From NCBI GenBank assembly GCA_022606425.2, contig JAHDVF020001519.1, positions 310,001-374,000 on the forward strand: 64,000 bases of DNA, written 5' to 3'. The stretch's first letter is position 1, and the number at the start of each line of letters is the position of its first letter. Under the pieces are notes generated by a model, which worked only from the letters and a program-made list of their open reading frames with translations, was not told the origin of the DNA and ran no database searches. Both the position numbers and the translations under genes were made by a program. This document shows positions 43,345 through 52,895 of the stretch, piece by piece. This DNA is from Lepidostoma basale. Lineage: Eukaryota > Arthropoda > Insecta > Trichoptera > Lepidostomatidae.

Positions 43345-43440
43345 GGAGAGGAATATCCGAGAGGTATGTCAGGATAGAGCAGTGTTGCAGTCCATAATAT
43401 CTGCCTACTTCTACGAAGAAACGGATTGATGGCATGCTAG
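43345..43440 (+). mobile_element. LINE T 3' tip
   Basis: It reads NIREVCQDRAVLQSIISAYF-type codons and ends near the T terminus. The tail is lost. Confidence 0.75.
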
Positions 43441-43552
43441 TTTTTTGGTGGTTTTAGTAGAAAGTTGTTATAAACAAAATAATGAGAGGGTCATTATGTT
43501 AGTTTACGCACAAGAACAGATTTAAATAAGAAAAAATGACAAATAAAAAACA

Positions 43553-44055
43553 AACTAACTAACTAACCATCATGCCGTCTCCCCGAAGAAGTAGGCAAAA
43601 AAATGGACTGCCACACTTTTCTTTCCTGACATATTACTCTCACTTCCTCAACATTCATACATCGTGTCATGCACACGCGTCAATTTTTCTGACTCGTCAA
43701 ATGGCCGACATTCAATATTTGATTTATTTGATCATGCCACGTTTCCCTCGGTCTTCCTCTATTTCTGGTTCCATTTTCATCGTAAACATATAATATTTTT
43801 ACCATTCTTTCTTCTTTCATTCTTTTCAAATGTTCAAACCATCTTAATGATCATTTCATTTTTTTGTTCATAACACCATCATTCGCACCGCATTCACTTA
43901 TTATATTTTCATTCCACACTCTATAATACGTCAAATAGATCTCATTTCTTCTGCTTTCATCCTTATTTTGCCAGTTTCATGCTTCGCTTCCATACATAAG
44001 GGTCCGTAGAAAAACACCATTGTGCACTGCCATTCTAGCTTCTTTGGATAAATAA
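43553..44055 (-). mobile_element. LINE T copy, inverted partner of the next
   Basis: TTAG tail and T codons from QERKVW back to SKEARMAVHNGV. Frameshifted. Confidence 0.9.
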
Positions 44056-44059
44056 TGTA

Positions 44060-44310
44060 TATTTATGACAAATAATGTATATGTAAACGACGTAAACGGA
44101 ACAAAAAAAGGAGCAATATTCAGAAAAAAACATGACACAAAACAATAAATGTCGGCCACGTGAGGAGTCGGAGAAATCGACATGTTTTCACGACACGAAG
44201 TATGAATATTAAAGATTCGAGAGAGGTGTTCCAGGAAAAAACAAGGTCCATTTATTATTCTAACCCCTTCGGAAGACGGCGTGGTGGTTATTTGGTTTGT
44301 TAGGAATAAA
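44060..44310 (+). mobile_element. LINE T copy
   Basis: MYVNDVNGTKK, then CRPREESEKSTCFHDTKYE-type frames and the terminus ccccttcggaagacggcg. Head to head with the preceding minus copy. Confidence 0.8.
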
Positions 44311-44344
44311 TATCAACTGTTTAAATTAATAAAACTGTTATATC

Positions 44345-44560
44345 ATAATTTTTATTATAATCGAATGATTATACTGAAATCTATTGATGGAAGTTCTTAT
44401 AAAATAATAATGAAATAAAACGATGTTTTTAAACTTCTTCTACTTTTGTCTTTATTTTTTCAGGCACTCGTCAGGTTTCGTCAGGCTTGCTGGCATTGAC
44501 AGACTGGTGACACTGCTATAAACTGACTACTCTATATACATACATCAGGAGTGGTAAATA
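44345..44560 (-). mobile_element. HH1-class element, one arm
   Basis: Complete distal arm. The core is altered (ggtttcgtcaggcttgctgg in plus) with an insertion in stem III. Confidence 0.75.
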
Positions 44561-44604
44561 TAATTATATATACAAATAATTTGAAAATAATTATATAAAA
44601 TTTA

Positions 44605-44755
44605 CTGAATTAAAACAATTTTTATTGTTCATTTTTTGAGTGTCGCGACAGCTGTTTCGCCAAAAGTTCTTTGTAACACCTAATGATGCCAATATCGGTA
44701 TGCGAAACAGCTGTAGCCACACTAAAAAAATTAACAATAAAAATTGAGATATCAT
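44605..44755. mobile_element. HH4-like foldback element, divergent subfamily
   Basis: Two arms (caatttttattgttcatttt left; aacaataaaaattg right). The right core is CTAATGA, T, GCCAATATCGGTATGC, GAAA, CAGCTGTAGC. The left keeps GAAACAGCTGTCGCG. Confidence 0.78.
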
Positions 44756-44756
44756 C

Positions 44757-45083
44757 TTCTTCTTGTTCTGTCACTCCTCCGTGGTGCATTGGGCCTCAAA
44801 TAGGCTTCTCCAACTGACTCTTTTGCATGCCGGATGCCTAACATCATCCCAAGTGAGGCCTGCTGCTTTGACCTCGTCCTGTAGGGCTCTTTTCCGGGTG
44901 AGCCTAGGTCTACCTCGCTTCCTCTTTCCCTCCATAGGGGACCAGTCTAGTGTGCCCTGGGCGATGCAGGGTGGGTTCCGTCTTATAGTGTGACCGATCC
45001 ACAGACATTTGCGTCTAGCGACTTGTTTTTCGATTGACTTTCCGCTTGTCATGGTCCAGAGAACGGCATTTGACACTGTTTGG
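44757..45083 (-). mobile_element. LINE F 3' end with open frame
   Basis: The minus strand reads MSNAVLWTMTSGKSIEKQVA, RRKCLWIGHTIRRNPPCIAQ, GTLDWSPMEGKRKRGRPRLT, then LTWDDVRHPACKRVSWRSLF and a stop, with a GAAGAAG tail. WIGH.xR, KRGRPR.T and W..V...A.KR..WR are standard LINE C-terminal features. 5'-truncated, about 100 codons open. Confidence 0.88.
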
Positions 45084-45289
45084 GGAAAATAGATCTTTAA
45101 TATTGTGCGAAGGCGCCTATTTATAAATATATATAATAATATTTTCCAATAACGCCCGCGGTAGATTTCCGAGTCACATCTTTACAGCAGTACGCTTTCA
45201 ACGCTACTGCTGAATATTTGGAGCTTGAGTTTTTTCGAAATGAAACTGGAACGCCATATAGGGCGAAGCTTTGCGAAAGCTCCCTTTTG

Positions 45290-45330
45290 CCTTGTTAAGT
45301 CTGACCAGTCTGCCAGCAGACTTAACAAGG
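45290..45330. repeat. perfect 14-bp palindrome with 13-base loop
   Basis: CCTTGTTAAGTCTG (45290-45303) and its reverse complement (45317-45330). The region 45100-45290 has higher GC and no recognised family. Confidence 0.95.
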
Positions 45331-45344
45331 TGATATCATAAGTG

Positions 45345-45378
45345 TCATATATTTAAACAGTTAATAATGTTGAAATAT
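45345..45378. mobile_element. HH4 end, left part, split by HH5
   Basis: acagttaataatgttgaaat is HH4 distal sequence. It resumes at 45651. Confidence 0.75.
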
Positions 45379-45635
45379 TGAAAGTTAAGGCATTAACACT
45401 GTGGAATTTCATAGTTATCTACTTTGGGAATTAATTAAACATTGTTTAGACCACTTTTTTAAGAAAAATATATTAAAATACACGACATGTTTCAGAGGAT
45501 ACCTCCATCTTCGGGTGTAAAAAATATAAAAATTATATATATTTTTTACACCTGAAGACGGAGGTATCCTCTGAAACATGTCGTGTATTTTAATTTTTTG
45601 GTGGTCTAAACAAAGTTAAATAATTCCCAAAGTAG
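45379..45635. mobile_element. HH5-class foldback with 15-bp target duplication
   Basis: ATAATGTTGAAATAT flanks both sides (45364-45378, 45636-45650). Two opposed hammerhead-like cores sit in arms ending atctactttggga/tcccaaagtagat. The left arm extends about 40 bases further (gcattaacactgtggaattt). Confidence 0.93.
45547..45587 (+). ncRNA. hammerhead-like motif, HH5, all helices present
   Basis: Stem I UACAC; CUGAAGA (exact CUGANGA); C; stem II GGAGG/CCUCU (one G-U) with a UAU loop; GAAA; CAUG; UC; stem I GUGUA (5 of 5 pairs). The expected cleavage site is after GUC at 45582. Confidence 0.72.
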
Positions 45636-45650
45636 ATAATGTTGAAATAT

Positions 45651-45690
45651 CATAGTATTTTGGCCGAAACAATGGACTACAAGGAATAAA
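45651..45690. mobile_element. HH4 end, right part
   Basis: catagtattttggccgaaac then aatggacta is the HH4 terminus. Confidence 0.75.
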
Positions 45691-46074
45691 GACAAAAATC
45701 TCAGTAAAACTAGACTTTAAATAAAAGATTTAAAATATCCGCTACAAGTGCAAAAATGTAAAAACGAATACAGGTATAACCGAGAATGACAAATTAAAGC
45801 ATTTTATATGTGAATAATTCAAAATTATTATTAAACCTAAGTGAAAGTAATGAGAGAGTTTCAGCTATTGCGGTACAAAATAAACTGTACAATAAATTAT
45901 ACTAATGGTTTGCTACCTTCGAAAATAGAAATTAATTTACCTTTTTCAGACAATAAGTACGATTTTTAAAATAATCATTTTCATAAGAAAATACTTAACC
46001 ATAAGTTAATTAAGCTTTTAATTGCGAAAAGCATTTTTAACGAAGCCATTTGCAAGACAAAATATCTTTAAGAT
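45691..46074. other. AT-rich stretch, nothing recognised
   Basis: No frame or repeat match. Confidence 0.35.
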
Positions 46075-46392
46075 AACAACAACAACAAACCATCACGCCG
46101 TTTCCCCGTAAGGGTAGGTAAAGAGAATAGACCGCCACACTACTCTATCCTGGCACACCTCTCTAGGTTCCTCCATTCGTACAGCGAGTCATACACGCAC
46201 GTTGATTCTTCCGACTTCTAACATGACCAACCTTTAAAATTTGATTAATTTGTCATGCCATGTTTTCCTCGATCTACCTCGATTACGTACTCCATTTACA
46301 TCATTAACGTATACTTTCTTAAGCATTCTTTCTCCATCCATGCGCTCCATATGTCCGAACCAACGCAGCGATCATTTCATAATTTTGTTCAT
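46075..46392 (-). mobile_element. LINE T copy, MERMDGE lineage with GTT tail
   Basis: aacaacaacaacaaac precedes the T terminus. Minus codons include LRWFGHMERMDGE and VYVNDVNGVRNRGRSRKTWH. Broken at 46393 by a SINE fragment. Confidence 0.9.
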
Positions 46393-46467
46393 TATTATTA
46401 TTATTATTATTTTGTTGAAAAAAACTCCTTACATCATTACAGCGCAAGCCAAATCGATGCAAAGGGT
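46393..46467 (-). mobile_element. SINE 3' fragment inside T
   Basis: TAA-repeat tail and the gcgcaagccaaatcgatgc-type 3' body. Confidence 0.85.
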
Positions 46468-46607
46468 GAAAAAAAAAAGAATATCAAAGGAAATATACAT
46501 AGAACCTTATGGATTGCATCCAAAGAGGTTTATCTCTTCTGCAACCTCATTTAAGAGACGAATCGCTTTCAATACAGAAGAACTTCGAAGGGCCTCTGTG
46601 CGGCAAA
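46468..46607. other. unidentified sequence between SINE and resumed T
   Basis: It contains ttcgaagggcctctgtgcgg, not seen elsewhere in the window. It may be an alternative SINE 5' part or a separate insertion. Confidence 0.4.
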
Positions 46608-46650
46608 TTATACCTTATTCCGCTCTACATTCCTTACATAATCTTTGAGA
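46608..46650 (-). mobile_element. LINE T, short resumption
   Basis: accttattccgctctacatt matches the MERMDGE-lineage copy at 24900. Confidence 0.65.
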
Positions 46651-46667
46651 TTTAAGATAAAATATAA

Positions 46668-46885
46668 ATAACTAACTTAACATCGCGCCTTCTCCACGAT
46701 GGGGCAGGCAGAAATAATAGAATGTCACATTTTTCTTTCCTGACATACTTTTCTCGTTACTTCTCAACATTCATACATCGTGTCATGCACATAAGTTTAC
46801 TTCTCCGACTCCGCACGTAGCCGACAATATTTTATTTATTTGATCGTACCACGTTTTTCTCGATATTCCTCAATTGTAATTCAAT
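46668..46885 (-). mobile_element. LINE T 3' fragment
   Basis: A shortened tail, then the T end to the EK.WYDQIN region with several mutations. Confidence 0.8.
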
Positions 46886-47327
46886 AATTAGTTAATATTT
46901 ACTTTTTTATTGTACTTTTCATCTGTTAATATTTTTTTGCTGTTAACAATAAGTTTTCGGGCATTTTATAAACGTTTTTCATAAATTAATATTTTGTTTT
47001 ATTTAGAGTTGGAGATTATTTAAGTTAGGAAAAGTTTAATTATTTAAATCAAGTCTTGGCCTTGATATAAAATATACAGAGCTGTCCCTGATTTCCGGAA
47101 AGTTAATTAAAATTTAAGACGTGGCGCTTTTCCCAGCATGTATCATTTATTGTTTTACTTTCCATTTTCAAAGAAAATATGATTGAAAATGTTCAGTATT
47201 TATGCTTTTGGTTCCTTTAAATTGACATTTCCAATACTAAGCAAAGTCGCCTTTTGTATTTAAAAGAATCAGATTTTTTTTCAACACGACAAATAAGCAA
47301 TTTGTTTTGTTACCGATTTGTTTTGTT
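46886..47327. other. AT-rich stretch, nothing recognised
   Basis: No frame or repeat match. Confidence 0.35.
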
Positions 47328-47458
47328 ATAGTTTTGTAAGCAATAGCTCAATCCAACCAATGACAGGTCATAAGTCCTGTAAGCGCCTCGGCCACCATAT
47401 TCTGTTCCCAGAAAACAATTTACATCTTCGTCTCTATTGAGATACAATTAATCCTTAT
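47328..47458. repeat. repeat X, copy 3
   Basis: Matches 17265-17368 (aaccaatgacaggtcataag, acatcttcgtctctattg). Confidence 0.75.
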
Positions 47459-47482
47459 AAAAATATATATTTTTTTTTTAAT

Positions 47483-47580
47483 TTTGAGGTAGCGAGAGAA
47501 GTATGTCAAGAATGAACAGTGTGTCGGTCCAATATTTTGCCTAACCCTTCGGGGAGACGGCTTGATGATTTTAGTTATAA
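47483..47580 (+). mobile_element. LINE T 3' tip
   Basis: VAREVCQE-type codons and cccttcggggagacggct. Confidence 0.75.
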
Positions 47581-48221
47581 CTGAGCAACCATAAATAAAT
47601 AAAGTTTTGTTAACAAAATATTAAAAAAAAATACAATTCAGTAATGTTCGCAACATCCGATTTTAATTGAATTTTTAAGCCCAATTCTTTTGGAAAATTT
47701 TACAATCATTTGTTTCCCTAGTCAAAAACAAAAGCAAGCGAGCATAACCAACGAAATCGTCAAAATTTTCCAAACAGCATTTACATAAATCGGGCTCACT
47801 CTGACCCCTGACTGAAAAAACCTAAGTTTTTTTTTTACAGTTTTCGAAAGTTTTTTCTCCCTTGCCTAAACTCAGGCAATCATGAGCACCTGTTATTTTT
47901 ATGGGAAATCTTGACATGGGCGGCTCGTGAACTTTATTTTAAAAGTAGACTGTAAAAACACGCTACTAGGCACAAAGTATGCGAATGACTCGCCCAACTG
48001 TTTGTATTTTGGATTTATTATAAGGCCGACGTACGTTTTTTTTCCTTTATCGTTTAATTTCGTTTTTTGTGTTTTAACAAAAATAAATTTTGCCAATATA
48101 CCATTAACGGCAATATTGCATTAATAATTTGATTTGAATAAATTGAAAAATATTGTATTTTCACAACACTTTCGCATTTATCACAAATTAAAAAATTTCA
48201 TTCACTTTTAGTAATTTGTAT
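47581..48221. other. unassigned stretch
   Basis: 47700-47900 has near-even composition but no recognised frame. Confidence 0.35.
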
Positions 48222-48242
48222 TAGCACCAATTTATTTGGTAA

Positions 48243-48282
48243 CACCGACCGGTTTCTCTCTCGCCGGAGCTTCGTCAGGGTG
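48243..48282 (-). ncRNA. hammerhead-like motif, HH2 left
   Basis: Minus strand: stem I CACC, CUGACGA, A, a weakened stem II (GCUCC opposite AGAGA), GAAA, CCGG, UC, stem I GGUG (4 of 4). Confidence 0.6.
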
Positions 48283-48298
48283 GGAGAGTTTACTATCT

Positions 48299-48338
48299 CA
48301 TCCTGACGATGTTCCGGCGGGAGCGAAACCGGTTGGTG
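48299..48338 (+). ncRNA. hammerhead-like motif, HH2 right
   Basis: Stem I CAUC, CUGACGA, U, stem II GUUCC/GGAGC, GAAA, CCGG, UU (GUU triplet), stem I GGUG (three pairs and one wobble). Confidence 0.65.
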
Positions 48339-48392
48339 TTGCCAAATAAAGTGGCCTTAATACAAATTACTAAAAGTGTATTATTATTTTAT

Positions 48393-48440
48393 TTTATAAT
48401 GTCACACCACAAATTAAGTGCTTCATACGAAAGTTCATAA
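48393..48440 (-). mobile_element. LINE A2 3' scrap
   Basis: taatgtcacaccacaaatta matches 6683-6725. Confidence 0.6.
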
Positions 48441-48969
48441 AATTAACACTGAGAAAGGGGGTCTGTAGCGTGAAACTTGTTTGTAGAAAGTTCAAAAAAG
48501 CTTATTGAAATTATAATGTTTTAACAAAGCTAAAACCCGAATCCACATCACAAATTGATGATGAATATAAATGAAATTGAATCAAATTTGTTCGATACCT
48601 GCCAAACTTTTTTTTTAATTGTGAACTTGTTGTTTGTTTAATGTTCCTCTCAGCAAAGTATGTGATAATCATATATTTTAAAATCTTATTATTATTTTTG
48701 GAAGTTCACGAACAGTCCCTGATATTCCATTAACCTTAAAATATCACGACTTTGGACTAAAATCTAGAATTATTGAACGGTTATATATCACGTTACTGAA
48801 TTCACCTGAGTGAAGATAAACGACTTAAGTTACTCTCAGTGTAAGATGGAGGGAGGTTTATTATATCGTTTAATAATACCTTTATCAAATATTATCAGAA
48901 TTGCCTATTATCATTAGCAGGAACTGTTTATGAAACAAATATAAATTCACATAATTTATTTTTATTGTA
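48441..48969. other. AT-rich stretch, nothing recognised
   Basis: No frame or repeat match. Confidence 0.35.
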
Positions 48970-49044
48970 ATTGATACTAAGTGCACAATGGTCTTCTTGT
49001 GCCGACCCTTATGTATGGAACTAAAGCTATGAGATCTCTTAGAC
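48970..49044 (+). mobile_element. LINE T copy, first segment
   Basis: HNGLLVPTLMYGTKA then RSLR. Ends with TCTTAGAC, the left hAT target duplication. Confidence 0.85.
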
Positions 49045-49704
49045 CAGTGGTTCCGAAACTTCTTTGTCCCGTGGATCCCCTGCTGTTTTCTTTTATTTTG
49101 TATAGACTCCCTACTTTGGTAATATGTATATGTCCGGGTTCGATTCCCGGCGAAGGCAGTGTGATTTTCACACTGTATTCGGTCTCGTAGAATTCGTGAT
49201 AATAAAAAGGCGATAGATTAGCTACCTATCACATGTCAAGAGAATCACTATGATAGCTATGATAGCTTCACATCGATTTGGCTCATGCTGTCACGATGTA
49301 AAGAACGATTCAAATACGATACAAAATAATAATAATAATATTTTTTTTTTAAATTCACCTACAACTATAATATAAAATGAGTTTTGAAGACATAGAGCAA
49401 CATTAGGCCAATAGAAAAAAGAATCTGGAATTCTTGTCGACCATTTTTTTTTGCTCATTAGTGATCCGATTTCACGAGTGAGCTTAAAAAAAGGTGAGCT
49501 TAAGATCGCCAACGAAACATATCCGTTATTATTTCTTATAACTTCCATTGTAATAAAAATGTGTCACATTTTTTTATATTAAAACTCGCGCGGACCCACT
49601 AACATAGTTCAGGGACCCCCAAATCAATTTTAATTTTCCACGGACCCCCTGAATGATCCCGGGGACCCCCTGGGGGTCCGTACGGGCCACTTTGGGAACC
49701 ACTG
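49045..49704. mobile_element. hAT-like non-autonomous element containing a SINE
   Basis: Left end CAGTGGTTCCGAAAC and reverse-complemented right end CAGTGGTTCCCAAAG are the classic hAT-type terminus. The 8-bp flanks are TCTTAGAC and TCTTAAAC (one mismatch, so not recent). A SINE sits at 49128-49345. No transposase is encoded. Confidence 0.9.
49128..49345 (+). mobile_element. SINE, 5'-truncated, inside the hAT element
   Basis: It starts at the B-box (GGGTTCGATTCCCGG) and runs through body to a TAA-repeat tail. Confidence 0.9.
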
Positions 49705-49712
49705 TCTTAAAC

Positions 49713-49890
49713 GAATGTGTTGAAAATCTATGTATGCTTAATGTCGTTAAAAAACATAAGAAGTAAATTCAGTGCGAATAAAAGTGTTTTGAACAAAATA
49801 ATGAAAGAATCATTTGAATTGTTTGGAGAAATGGAAATAATGGATGAAGAAAGAATGTTAAAGAAAGTATTTTTTAACATAATCAACGGA
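49713..49890 (+). mobile_element. LINE T copy, second segment
   Basis: KNIRSKFSANKSVLNKIMKE, then MEIMDEERMLKKVFFNIING. Ends with ATCAACGGA, the left HH6 target duplication. Confidence 0.88.
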
Positions 49891-50077
49891 TTTATTGTTT
49901 TTTGAACAATGATGTAAAACTCCATATTAAATAATTAATACGAATGAAAAAACTTATGTTTTTCTAGAAGTTTTATTATATTGTTTTATTATATTATGAC
50001 ATGTTTCGCTCTTCTAAGGCATTATCATAATGTTATTAGGCATTATCATTATCATAAGTTTTTTCATTCGTATTATT
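49891..50077. mobile_element. HH6-class foldback with 9-bp target duplication
   Basis: ATCAACGGA flanks both sides (49882-49890, 50078-50086). Arms aatacgaatgaaaaaac and ttttttcattcgtatt. One diverged core on minus (AUGAUAA, U, GCCUU/GAGC, GAAA, CAUGUC). Confidence 0.92.
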
Positions 50078-50086
50078 ATCAACGGA

Positions 50087-50270
50087 ACTAGAAATACTTA
50101 AAAATCAAGGAAAACGTGGCACGAGAAGTCGGAGAAATCGATGTGCGTGCATAACACGATGTAGTTGAGGAATCGAGAGAAGTGTGTCAGGACAGAGAAG
50201 TATGGCAGTCTATCTTCTCTACTTACCCCTACGGAAAACGAAGCAATGGTTAGTAAGTAAGTTTGCTTTT
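50087..50270 (+). mobile_element. LINE T copy, third segment
   Basis: TRNT-type codons, then GRRNRCACITRCS-type frames and a tail resembling TTAGTAAGTAAG. Confidence 0.82.
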
Positions 50271-50274
50271 ACTT

Positions 50275-50307
50275 ACTTAGTCGGAAAAATCGACAAGCGT
50301 GCATGTT
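50275..50307 (+). mobile_element. LINE T fragment before the G insertion
   Basis: agtcggaaaaatcgacaagc, ending GTGCATGTT. Confidence 0.75.
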
Positions 50308-50747
50308 CTTCTTCTTCTTCCTAGCCTTCACTGCTGGATGTAGGCCACTTCCATCTGTCTCCATTTTTCTCTATCCTGTGCCGCTTCAATCCATTTTTTC
50401 CCGGTGACCACAACAATATCGTCGGCCCATCTCTTCTGTGGCCGACCCCTTTTGTTTTCCCATGGCCTCCACTTTAAGACTTTGGGAGTCCATCTTGAAC
50501 TTGGCTGTCTGGCTACGTGTCCTGCCCATTGCATTTCAATTTTGCGATCCGATCCATAATATTGACGACTTTTGTTCGGCGTCTGATTTCTGTATTTGTA
50601 ATTCTATCACTCGGACTTATGGGCAACATTTGTCGTTCCATTGCAACGATGCGCGAATTTCAATTTGTGGACAGTATTTATGGTCAGGGACATTGTTTCC
50701 AAACCATATGTCATCACAGGCAAGATGCATGTTTCGTGCTAAACATT
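50308..50747 (-). mobile_element. LINE G insertion with 9-bp target duplication
   Basis: GTGCATGTT flanks both sides (50299-50307, 50748-50756). The minus strand reads CILPVMTYGLETMSLTINTV (broken), then MQWAGHVARQPSSRWTPKVL, RGRPQKRWADDIVVVTGKKW and IEAAQDREKWRQMEVAYIQQ, then a stop and GAAGAAGAAG tail. This is the C-terminus of an RTE-type reverse transcriptase. Confidence 0.93.
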
Positions 50748-50756
50748 GTGCATGTT

Positions 50757-50855
50757 ACGGTGTATGAATGTAACAGAATGAAAAGAGGAAGCTAGAGAGA
50801 TATGTCAGGACAGAGCAGTATGGCGATCCGTCGTCTTTGCCTACCCCTATAATTG
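50757..50855 (+). mobile_element. LINE T fragment after the G insertion
   Basis: Resumes ggtgtatgaatgtaa and REICQDRAVWRSV-type codons to ctacccctat. The tail is missing. Confidence 0.75.
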
Positions 50856-51321
50856 TTCAAGGAACAATATACACGATGTGTTAAATAAATGTCATAAAAT
50901 ATTAAAACGACTTTCCAAATACGTTTTCATAAATATAATATTAAATACTGTGTATGTATAATAGTTTCACATCAAGTTTGTTCATTGTTCACTAAACAAT
51001 ACAAGATAAGGAAAGATTCTTTAGAAACTTTTATTTTCTAAAGCTGGGCTCAAGATATCACATATAACTTGTATATTTTTTAAACGAAACATTTGAATAA
51101 CTATTATATTCACGTTAAACTTTACATAAAGATAAGTAGAATGTGAATAATACTAACTTTGTACCTCAAGCGTTCGTTTTTCGTTTTGCCTAGAGAAGGG
51201 TTTCCCAAACTGTGTTTCCCGAGAAGGTATTTATAATAAGTTTCCCCAAAAAGTATTTAAAACAAAGCGATTTTTCCATTTATTGACTGTAATATTATAG
51301 TTTTAGATATGACTAATATAT
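50856..51321. other. AT-rich stretch, nothing recognised
   Basis: No frame or repeat match. Confidence 0.35.
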
Positions 51322-51587
51322 GACGACCTTTGTAGCGGAGTGGTAAGTTCATTGACTGCCACCCCGAAGGTTCTGGGTTCGATTCCCGACGAGGGCAGTG
51401 CGATTGTCACACTGTCTTTGGTCTGGTATAAAATTCACGTGACAATAAAATGGCGATAGATTAGCTACCTATCACAATGTCACTAGAATCACTATGATAG
51501 CTATCATAATACCCTTTACATCGATCGTCATGATGCAAAGAACGATTCAACAAAATAATAATAATAATAATAATATTCATGTTGGCT
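51322..51587 (+). mobile_element. tRNA-derived SINE, full length
   Basis: Head GACGACCTTTGTAGCGGAGT, A-box-like AGCGGAGTGGTAAG, B-box GGTTCGATTCC, body and TAA tail. Confidence 0.92.
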
Positions 51588-51654
51588 CATGCTGTCATGA
51601 TGTAAAGAGCGATTTAACTAAATAATAATAATAATTATAATATTCATGTTGGCT
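51588..51654 (+). mobile_element. second, truncated SINE end in tandem
   Basis: Only catgctgtcatgatgtaaag and a TAA tail, bounded by two copies of TAATATTCATGTTGGCT (51571-51587, 51638-51654). Confidence 0.82.
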
Positions 51655-51727
51655 TCACAATTTTCATTTCTTTTTGGGCAATATTGAGGAGAAAGAGGTT
51701 ATTGAAGGGTTTATAATTGAAGGACCT

Positions 51728-51947
51728 TGAAAAACAGGAAGACCGAGGAAAACGTGGCACGATCAAATCAATCAAATATTAAATGTCGGTCACGCGAGGA
51801 GTCGGAGAAATCGACGTGCGTGCATGACAAGATGTATAAATATTAAGGAATCGAGAGACGTACGTCAGGATAGAACAATGTGGCCTTCCATTCTTTCGGC
51901 CTACCACTCCTGGGAGACGGCGTGATGGTTAGTTAGTTAGTTTGATT
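51728..51947 (+). mobile_element. LINE T 3' fragment
   Basis: GRPRKTWHDQINQILNVGH, then RRSRRNRRACMTRCINIKES-type codons and terminus gacggcgtgatgg with a TTAG tail. Confidence 0.9.
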
Positions 51948-52004
51948 TATATTATTAATTATTAACTAAATTATTATATTATTAAGTTAAATTATAAAAC
52001 TTTA

Positions 52005-52180
52005 CGTACAATATCAACCAATGGTGTTAGCTAATACCTGATGATGTCAACATAGGTTGACGAAATAGCTATCGTGAAAATAATGAAATAAAAAGTGTGA
52101 TACCATAAACAAAGTTTAATAATTAAATAGTTATTAATGTTGAAATATCATAGTGTTTCGGCCAAATCAATGAATGACGA
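52005..52180 (+). mobile_element. HH4-class element, one arm
   Basis: Contains an intact core and the HH4 end (atcatagtgtttcggcc). Confidence 0.85.
52035..52076 (+). ncRNA. hammerhead-like motif, HH4, exact conserved bases
   Basis: CUGAUGA, U, stem II GUCAAC/GUUGAC (6 of 6) with an AUAG loop, GAAA, UAGCUA, UC. Stem I is short (UAC/GUG, two pairs and a wobble). The GAAA/UC and CUGAUGA blocks match the hammerhead consensus exactly. The one extra U before stem II is the departure. Confidence 0.7.
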
Positions 52181-52634
52181 TTATTATCTTATAATTATTA
52201 TTTTTATTAGATTTACTGATTGTATCATTACCAACCCTTCAAATTACAAGGTATTCCGTTAAGATTCTGAAAGTGCTCCATCATAGAGAAAGTTTAGAAA
52301 ACCCTGGACTGGAGTATCGTAATATTAAAAATAAGTATGTGATTTTCTTTTTCATCCATTTCGCTTCAAAAATTCAAGGTAATCTGTCCCCGTAAAACTT
52401 ATTCCCATTCTTAATCGTCCGGCTAAGCAATATTTTCACTTGACATAATAGTACCTATCTAAGTCCTAGCATACCACCAGGTCATCTGTAAAGTATTGCC
52501 AAATCATGTGACAAATAACAAAGGGATCGAAAAAAAAGAAGTACGAATTTATTTGAATCCTAAGTTAGATAATCTCGTGTTCTTATTTTATTTCCATAAC
52601 ATTCCCGACCGTAGCAAAATTCCTAGACCGAATA
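52181..52634. other. unassigned stretch
   Basis: No frame or repeat match. Confidence 0.35.
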
Positions 52635-52895
52635 AATACGACAGCAGGATAAATTCTATGAAGGTGAGATCCCTTAGATAGATGTGTAGTAAAACGGATT
52701 TTCTGTTACTTTTATCATAAAAGAAAAAATAACTAGAAAAACACTATCACTAAAGATTTTTTCAAGGCGGAATTAATACGGTAAAGATAAAATCCCTTAG
52801 ACGTATACGTGTTAAATGAATCACAATAGAATTTCAAATGCTGATATAAGGAAGAAATGCAGAACGAAAGAAATTATTTTGAACAAAATAATGAA
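52635..52895 (+). mobile_element. LINE T, two internal scraps
   Basis: 52635-52700 has RINSMKVRSLR. 52765-52895 repeats that position (VKIKSLRR) and continues NRISNADIRKKCRTKEIILN then KIMK. The repeated register suggests two different fragments. Confidence 0.75.

Larger units (their letters stand above)
48222..48392. mobile_element. HH2-class foldback element, two cores
   Basis: Arms tttatttggtaacaccgacc and ggttggtgttgccaaataaa enclose two opposed hammerhead-like cores separated by about 20 bases. Confidence 0.9.
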
